A stretch of 19,046 nucleotides of DNA from Hydrogenimonas sp. (GTDB taxonomy: Bacteria > Campylobacterota > Campylobacteria > Campylobacterales > Hydrogenimonadaceae): assembly GCF_029933015.1 (NCBI RefSeq), contig NZ_JAOZOZ010000004.1, positions 1 to 19,046 of the forward strand, written 5' to 3'. Below the pieces are notes generated by a model. It did no database searches. It saw only the letters and a program-made list of their open reading frames with translations, and had not been told where the DNA came from. The position numbers and the translations under genes were made by a program. Positions 14,509 through 19,046 of this stretch are shown one piece after another (position 1 is the stretch's first letter; each line of letters opens with the position of its first letter).

Positions 14509-15333
14509 ATGCTCACACTTCTTCCCACCCCCATCGGCAACATCGAAGATATCTCCCTTCGTGCCCTGAGGGTTCTGGAAGAGGCCGAAATACTTCTCTG
14601 CGAAGATACCCGCGTCACCAAAAGACTTCTCCATCTCCTTTCCGAACGCCACGGACTGAAACACAGAATCGAGAGATTCGTTTCGATCCACAGCCATAAC
14701 GAAGCCGAAACCATCCGCTCCTTTTCCGTCGACATGTTCGAAAAGAACGTCGTCTATGTGAGCGACGCGGGTATGCCCTGCATCAGCGATCCGGGCGCGC
14801 TTCTGGTAGCCTGGTGCCAGGAACATGGTGTCGACTATACGGTGTTGCCCGGCCCTTCGGCCTTTGCCACCGCCTATGCCGCCAGCGGTTTTGCAAATCC
14901 CCGGTTTCTTTTTTACGGATTTTTGCCCCATAAAGGAAAAGCGAGAGAAGAGGCACTTGCCGAAGTTCTAGGCAGCCGCTATCCTGTCGTCCTCTACGAA
15001 GCGCCGCACCGTCTCGAAAAGCTGCTGGAGGAGCTCGAGCGCCACGTACCGGAACGGACGGTTTTCGCCGCCAAAGAGCTGAGCAAAAGACACGAACGTT
15101 TTTTCAAAGGGACGCCCTCCGAGCTCAAAGAGACGATCACGGGAACTCTCCTGAAAGGCGAATGGGTCATCGTCCTCGATGCGTCACCGCAGAGAGCCGG
15201 TGTGCCGGGGATGGATGTCGCCCAGATCGAAGCCCTGGAACTGCCGCCGAAACAGAAGGCGAAACTCCTCGCCAAAGCGACCGGCAGAAGCGTGAAAGAG
15301 TGCTACGAAGAGTTGGTGAACCGGGAGCGGTGA
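14509..15333 (+). CDS. rsmI: 16S rRNA (cytidine1402-2'-O)-methyltransferase
   Basis: This 274-residue SAM-dependent enzyme of the tetrapyrrole methylase fold methylates the ribose of C1402 in the decoding centre of 16S rRNA. Diagnostic motifs are PTPIGNIEDIS (6-16), CEDTRVTKRLL (31-41), VSDAGMPCISDPGALLV (84-100) and LPGPSA (113-118), followed by FLFYGFLPHKG (133-143) and EAPHRL (164-169). Length is normal. It follows rpmE by 29 bases and likely shares its promoter. The stop codon is the beginning of the second heptad array, so there is no spacer between gene end and repeat. Confidence 0.96.
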   Translation: MLTLLPTPIGNIEDISLRALRVLEEAEILLCEDTRVTKRLLHLLSERHGLKHRIERFVSIHSHNEAETIRSFSVDMFEKNVVYVSDAGMPCISDPGALLVAWCQEHGVDYTVLPGPSAFATAYAASGFANPRFLFYGFLPHKGKAREEALAEVLGSRYPVVLYEAPHRLEKLLEELERHVPERTVFAAKELSKRHERFFKGTPSELKETITGTLLKGEWVIVLDASPQRAGVPGMDVAQIEALELPPKQKAKLLAKATGRSVKECYEELVNRER

Positions 15334-15364
15334 ACAGAAACGGGGAACGGGGAATGGAGAATGG
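15330..15364 (+). repeat. degenerate 7-bp tandem repeat, array 2
   Basis: Five heptads, gtgaaca, gaaacgg, ggaacgg, ggaatgg, agaatgg, begin at the last codons of rsmI. Period, composition and the GTGAAY opening match array 1 near 12413. CCGTTTC at 15402-15408 can pair with GAAACGG at 15337-15343. The spacer after it (15365-15456) holds no gene that I can support. Confidence 0.8.
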
Positions 15365-15444
15365 GTAAGAAGGCTCTTTTGGAAGTGGATACTCTTCGTT
15401 TCCGTTTCGGTAACAGAGCGGCCCACTTTTAATCTTTCTTTCGA

Positions 15445-15450
15445 TAGAAT
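15445..15450 (+). promoter_or_regulatory. possible -10 element just upstream of the rlmB start
   Basis: TAGAAT at 15445-15450 sits in a T-rich stretch, as in Campylobacterota promoters that lack a clear -35. Transcription would start at or next to the ATG at 15457, implying a leaderless mRNA. Weak on its own. Confidence 0.3.
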
Positions 15451-15456
15451 CTACCC

Positions 15457-16140
15457 ATGATAGTCTACGGCAAACAGATTTGCAGATTTTTGATGGAGCG
15501 ACATCCCGAACTGATCGACCGTTTTCTGCTGGCGAAGGAGCTCGACCGCAAAGAGTTTTCCGCCGTCAGCCGCATCGGCAGACCGATCGACCGCATCGAT
15601 GCCAAAAAGGCGCAGGCCCTGGCGAGAGGCGGCAACCATCAGGGGTGGCTCTGCGATGTGAAACCCTACCGGTATGCCGATGTCTCGCAGTTGAAAGAGG
15701 GTAATTTTCTGGTCGTGCTCGCCGGACTGACCGACGTGGGAAACATCGGGGCGATCATCCGTACAGCCTACGCGCTCGGAGCCGACGGGGTCATCGCCGC
15801 CGGCATCAGACAGCTGCAGAGCGAAGCGGTGGTACGCACCAGTGCCGGTGCGATGTTCGATCTGCCCGTGGCGGTGGCACCGAATCTCCTGGATCTGCTC
15901 AACGAACTGAAACTGGCCGGTTTCACACTCTACGGTGCCGGTATGGAGGGTGAGCCGGTGGACGATATCGAAGTGGCGCCCAGACGTGTTCTGGTCCTGG
16001 GAAGCGAAGGAAGCGGAATACCGAAGCGGGCACTGGAGAAGATGGACAGGGTCGTGACGATCGAAATGGCCAGGCCCTTCGATTCACTGAACGTGAGTGC
16101 CGCTGCGGCGATACTAATCTACAGGATGGGACATGCTTGA
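15457..16140 (+). CDS. rlmB: SpoU/TrmH-family rRNA 2'-O-methyltransferase (RlmB-like)
   Basis: This 227-residue SPOUT-fold enzyme transfers a methyl group from SAM to a ribose 2'-OH, probably G2251 of 23S rRNA by family assignment. The three trefoil-knot motifs are present: DVGNIGAIIRTAYALGADGV (93-112), VLVLGSEGSGIPK (motif 2) and FDSLNVSAAAAILIYRM (motif 3) at the end. A short N-terminal substrate-binding domain (about 1-75) includes NHQGW. Substrate specificity within SpoU proteins cannot be settled by eye. There is no recognisable ribosome-binding site before the ATG, and a possible -10 box lies six bases upstream. It overlaps the next gene by eight bases. In C. jejuni the equivalent is Cj0153c (from memory). 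Confidence 0.88.
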   Translation: MIVYGKQICRFLMERHPELIDRFLLAKELDRKEFSAVSRIGRPIDRIDAKKAQALARGGNHQGWLCDVKPYRYADVSQLKEGNFLVVLAGLTDVGNIGAIIRTAYALGADGVIAAGIRQLQSEAVVRTSAGAMFDLPVAVAPNLLDLLNELKLAGFTLYGAGMEGEPVDDIEVAPRRVLVLGSEGSGIPKRALEKMDRVVTIEMARPFDSLNVSAAAAILIYRMGHA

Positions 16141-17017
16141 GACGATATTGGAGAAATATACGATCGAGGTGGTGGTCAACCGGACGAAGATTTCCCGGAA
16201 AAATCTCGAAAAGCTGAAAGATAAGAATTTCGAAGGGTTCACCCGCCCCCAGGCGCTCGGATTCATCCGGATTCTCGAAAGGGAGTTCGACGAAAGTTTC
16301 GACGATCTGAAAGCCGAACTGGATACCTGGTTCAAAGATGTTCCTTCGGTTTCGTCCGAACCCATCTTCGTCAGAGAGGAGCGTGTCGAGGAGGGGGGCT
16401 CCAAAAAGTGGATCGTCGTCGTCCTGGTTCTTCTGCTTCTGGGATTGGGAGGGTATCTGTTTCAAAAAGAGTTCGGAGTGGGTTCCGATACGAACGTGAC
16501 CGCCGGGGAGGTCTCGACGACCCCGACCCCGGCACAGGGTGAAGGGGCCTCCTCCCCGCAGCGACCCCAAAAGGCACAGGAGAGCGCCCATGCGCCGGCC
16601 GCATCCGCGGAAGCCTTCGTGCCCGAATCGGTCGAAAAGGGTGACGAGAGTGCCGCAGCCGAAGAGGTGAAAGAGGAGAATCTGAGTGCACCGGAACCGG
16701 CGCCGCAAGAGGAGCAGGAGGCCTTCGTGCCTCTGGAAAATGTCGCCCTCACACCCGTCGTGAAACTCTGGTTCGGAACGATCGATCTCAAGACGAAAAA
16801 GAGAACGGCCAAAGTGACGGCCAATCCCTACGAAATCGAGTCGAGAGGAAAGAGACTGCTGGTCACCGGCCACGGACGTTTCGAAATCAGTGACGCCTTC
16901 GGCAACCTTTTCAAATTCAACGACGCGAAAAAACACTACTTCCTGATCGACGACGGAATGGTGAAAGAGATCACGGCGGCGGAGTTCAGGCGTCTGAATG
17001 GAGGGAAAGGTTGGTAA
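16133..17017 (+). CDS. RodZ-like bitopic membrane protein with periplasmic C-terminal domain
   Basis: This 294-residue protein has a cytoplasmic N-terminal domain (about 1-70) resembling a divergent helix-turn-helix, one membrane segment (about 92-110, WIVVVLVLLLLGLGGYLF), a Pro/Ala/Glu-rich linker (about 115-200) and a compact periplasmic domain (about 205-290), the order seen in RodZ. Two sequons, DTNVT just past the membrane and EENLS in the linker, face the periplasm. From memory the syntenic C. jejuni protein Cj0152c is a known N-glycoprotein, which supports glycosylation here. AGGA precedes the start, which overlaps rlmB by ATGCTTGA. A cell-shape role is possible but not shown by the sequence. 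Confidence 0.75.
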   Translation: MLETILEKYTIEVVVNRTKISRKNLEKLKDKNFEGFTRPQALGFIRILEREFDESFDDLKAELDTWFKDVPSVSSEPIFVREERVEEGGSKKWIVVVLVLLLLGLGGYLFQKEFGVGSDTNVTAGEVSTTPTPAQGEGASSPQRPQKAQESAHAPAASAEAFVPESVEKGDESAAAEEVKEENLSAPEPAPQEEQEAFVPLENVALTPVVKLWFGTIDLKTKKRTAKVTANPYEIESRGKRLLVTGHGRFEISDAFGNLFKFNDAKKHYFLIDDGMVKEITAAEFRRLNGGKGW

Positions 17018-17832
17018 GAAAGCTCCTTTTCATCCTTCTGCTCGCTTTCAGTCTCCATGCCGCGACGGCCATGGAGCGCGCAGCTTCTTTGCTGGATGAG
17101 GACACCTATCGCTCACACCGGAAACTGGTCGCGCTGCTTTTCGAAAACGACAGCCGTTTTCGCCACGGATCGGGATACGATATGGTGAAGATCGCGACCG
17201 TTCTGGAAGAGAACGGCCTGCTCCATCTGAACCTTCCGACCTACAGGACGGTAGAACTCTCCTTCGAATACGGCGGCGAAAATCCGCTCTTTTTCATGAA
17301 AAGCGTCGACGAGACGCTTCGGAATCTCGGCTATGCATCTTTCATGACCCGCAGTGCGAGACTCGACAAGAACGGTTTCGTCTGGAATGTCTCGCTCAGG
17401 ACCGACACCATTCCCGATCCCGTTTCGCTCGCGAAACGGTTCGCCAGAACGGGAGCGGCGGTGACGGATATCGAACGTCTCGAGACTACGCGATGGCGAT
17501 ATCGGGTGGATATGAGCCGGGCACGGATCGCCGCGTTGCCGATTTTCGCCGGCGACATCAGAAAGGTGGTCCGTCCCGTCCGTCCCGTGTGGGTCGATGT
17601 GTCGAAAATCAGGAGACTGACGATTCGGGAACTGCCGGGAAGCCACTGGTACGCCGACGTGGTGGTTTATGATAAAATGCTGCGGATTTTATCGGTGAAG
17701 CAGAACGACACGCGGACGAGATATATGCGTCTGCGCCTCCCCTCCGATGCGGCCTATGTGAAAATCACCGACAGGTTCACTCTCGAAAATCTCCGAAGCG
17801 GTGTGAAACTGAGCGCACAGGGTGAAAGATAA
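17011..17832 (+). CDS. exported protein of unknown function (Cj0151c-type)
   Basis: This 273-residue protein starts at a TTG that overlaps the previous TAA and is preceded by a good ribosome-binding site (GGAGGG, 17000-17005). It begins MVRKLLFILLLAFSLHAATA, a clear signal peptide with cleavage near residue 20. The mature part is soluble, with no further membrane segment and no cysteine. I do not recognise a catalytic motif. Its position after the RodZ-like gene and before the aminotransferase is the same as the periplasmic protein Cj0151c of C. jejuni (from memory), so the pair may act together in the envelope. It has no extended glycosylation sequon. Confidence 0.72.
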   Translation: MVRKLLFILLLAFSLHAATAMERAASLLDEDTYRSHRKLVALLFENDSRFRHGSGYDMVKIATVLEENGLLHLNLPTYRTVELSFEYGGENPLFFMKSVDETLRNLGYASFMTRSARLDKNGFVWNVSLRTDTIPDPVSLAKRFARTGAAVTDIERLETTRWRYRVDMSRARIAALPIFAGDIRKVVRPVRPVWVDVSKIRRLTIRELPGSHWYADVVVYDKMLRILSVKQNDTRTRYMRLRLPSDAAYVKITDRFTLENLRSGVKLSAQGER

Positions 17833-17856
17833 CGGACGAAAAGGTAACGAAACATC

Positions 17857-19046
17857 ATGTTTGACGAGATAGAATTCGAAAAGCTCAAACGTCTGCCCAA
17901 ATACGTATTTGCCGAAGTGAACGATCTGAAGATGGCGGCCAGACGTGCGGGCGAAGACGTGATCGACTTCAGTATGGGCAATCCCGACGGACCCCCCAGC
18001 GAAAAGATCATCGAAAAGCTCATCGAATCGGCCAGAAAACCGAAAACCCACGGATACTCCGCCAGCAAGGGGATCTACAAACTGCGGCTTGCCATCTGCA
18101 ACTGGTACGAGCGCCGCTACGGTGTCGCGCTGGATCCCGAAACCGAGGCGGTGGCCACGATGGGCAGCAAAGAGGGATACGTCCATCTGGTGCAGGCGAT
18201 CACCAATCCGGGCGACACCGCCGTCGTACCCGATCCGACCTATCCGATCCACTCCTACGCCTTCATGCTCGCGGGCGGCGCGGTGCGGAAGATGGAGCTG
18301 GTCTTCAACGAGCGGTACGAAGTGGACGAGGACCTCTTTTTCATCAATCTCAAGCGGGCCCTCGTCGAGTCGGTGCCCAGGCCAAAGTTCGTCGTCGTCA
18401 ACTTTCCCCACAACCCGACCACGGCGACGGTGACGCCGGCTTTCTACGAACGGCTGGTGGACATGGCCCGAAAAGAGCGTTTCTACATCATCAGCGACAT
18501 CGCCTACGCCGACATCACCTTCGACGGCTACAAAACGCCCTCGATCCTCTCGGTCGAGGGGGCCAAGGACGTGGCGGTGGAGAGCTACACCCTCTCCAAG
18601 AGCTACAACATGGCCGGCTGGCGGGTCGGCTTCATCGTGGGCAACCGCAAACTGGTCGGCGCGGTACAGAAGATCAAGAGCTGGCTCGACTACGGGATGT
18701 TCACCCCGATCCAGGTGGCGGCGACGATCGCCATCAACGAGCTCGAAGACGAGGTGCAGAATACGATCGAAAAGTATCGTAAACGCCGGGATGTCCTGAT
18801 CGACGCCTTCAACAAGGCGGGATGGCCCATCGAAAAACCCAGCGCCAGCATGTTCGTCTGGGCGAAACTGCCCAAAGAGGCGCTGCATCTGGGAAGTCTG
18901 GAGTTTTCCAAAAAACTGCTGACCGAGGCGAAAGTGGCCGTCAGCCCCGGCATCGGTTTCGGCGAATACGGCGACCAGTACGTCCGCATCGCCCTGATCG
19001 AAAACGAAAAGCGGATACGCCAGGCGGCCCGCAACATCAAGAAGTA
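17857..19046 (+). CDS. class I PLP-dependent aminotransferase (AlaC/DapL-like), 3' partial
   Basis: The visible 396 codons are close to full length; the window ends after TA, perhaps the first two bases of the stop codon. The fold-type I features are Gly and aromatic residues in GYSASKG (66-72), NFPHNPT (182-188), SDIAYAD (213-219) with Asp214 for the pyridine nitrogen, SYTLSKSYNMAGWRVG (243-258) with the Schiff-base Lys248, and a C-terminal YVRIAL whose Arg binds the substrate carboxylate. It resembles the alanine/aspartate-type enzymes often labelled LL-diaminopimelate aminotransferase; true substrate is uncertain. An AAAAGG element precedes the ATG. In C. jejuni the equivalent (Cj0150c) is followed by homoserine dehydrogenase, so amino-acid metabolism is probable. 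Confidence 0.9.
   Translation, partial: MFDEIEFEKLKRLPKYVFAEVNDLKMAARRAGEDVIDFSMGNPDGPPSEKIIEKLIESARKPKTHGYSASKGIYKLRLAICNWYERRYGVALDPETEAVATMGSKEGYVHLVQAITNPGDTAVVPDPTYPIHSYAFMLAGGAVRKMELVFNERYEVDEDLFFINLKRALVESVPRPKFVVVNFPHNPTTATVTPAFYERLVDMARKERFYIISDIAYADITFDGYKTPSILSVEGAKDVAVESYTLSKSYNMAGWRVGFIVGNRKLVGAVQKIKSWLDYGMFTPIQVAATIAINELEDEVQNTIEKYRKRRDVLIDAFNKAGWPIEKPSASMFVWAKLPKEALHLGSLEFSKKLLTEAKVAVSPGIGFGEYGDQYVRIALIENEKRIRQAARNIKK

Noticed and set aside
1..19046. CRISPR arrays, insertion sequences, tRNA or rRNA genes, attachment sites
   Set aside because: I saw no direct repeats with spacers, transposase genes, tRNA cloverleaf or rRNA segments in the window.

Overview
The window looks like a chromosomal segment of a member of the Campylobacterota (Epsilonproteobacteria), with unusually high G+C for that phylum. 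The evidence is gene order. The right half reads rpmE, rsmI, a SpoU-type rRNA methyltransferase, a RodZ-like membrane protein, a small exported protein and an aminotransferase. From memory this is the order of Campylobacter jejuni Cj0155c to Cj0150c. A free-living marine or vent relative is plausible, but this is inference.

Left half (1-14076): a nearly complete MSHA-type type IV pilus locus. First come an MshQ-like secreted protein (5' end outside the window) and four minor prepilins (PilV/GspI-, PilW/GspJ-, PilX/GspK- and GspH-like), a full set for a pilus tip complex. Then come mshI, J, K, L, M, N, E and G: inner-membrane platform, secretin, AAA ATPase, TPR protein, c-di-GMP-type assembly ATPase and polytopic platform protein. 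Almost every junction overlaps by 1-8 bases, so the block is probably one translationally coupled operon. A GA-rich heptad array and a probable 31-residue membrane microprotein follow mshG. Three larger prepilin genes then run on the opposite strand (14076 down to 12620); the first is strikingly AT-rich in its variable part and is a candidate major pilin.

Right half (14104-19046): the divergent spacer carries a good sigma-70 promoter toward rpmE and, on the other strand, a strong candidate sigma-28 (FliA) promoter toward the pilins. The housekeeping cluster follows and ends inside an aminotransferase gene.

The most notable points are: (1) the MshQ-like fragment holds ten D/E-X-N-X-S/T sequons in about 414 residues, the acceptor signature of bacterial PglB N-glycosylation, and other exported proteins here carry one or two each; (2) the pilin operon may be under flagellar sigma-28 control while the assembly ATPase has a c-di-GMP-binding type N-terminus; (3) a microprotein gene sits at the end of the assembly operon; (4) two related 7-bp-period arrays lie at gene ends; (5) the first pilin gene has a mosaic base composition. 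Together they suggest a surface pilus with a glycosylated tip adhesin, coordinated with motility.
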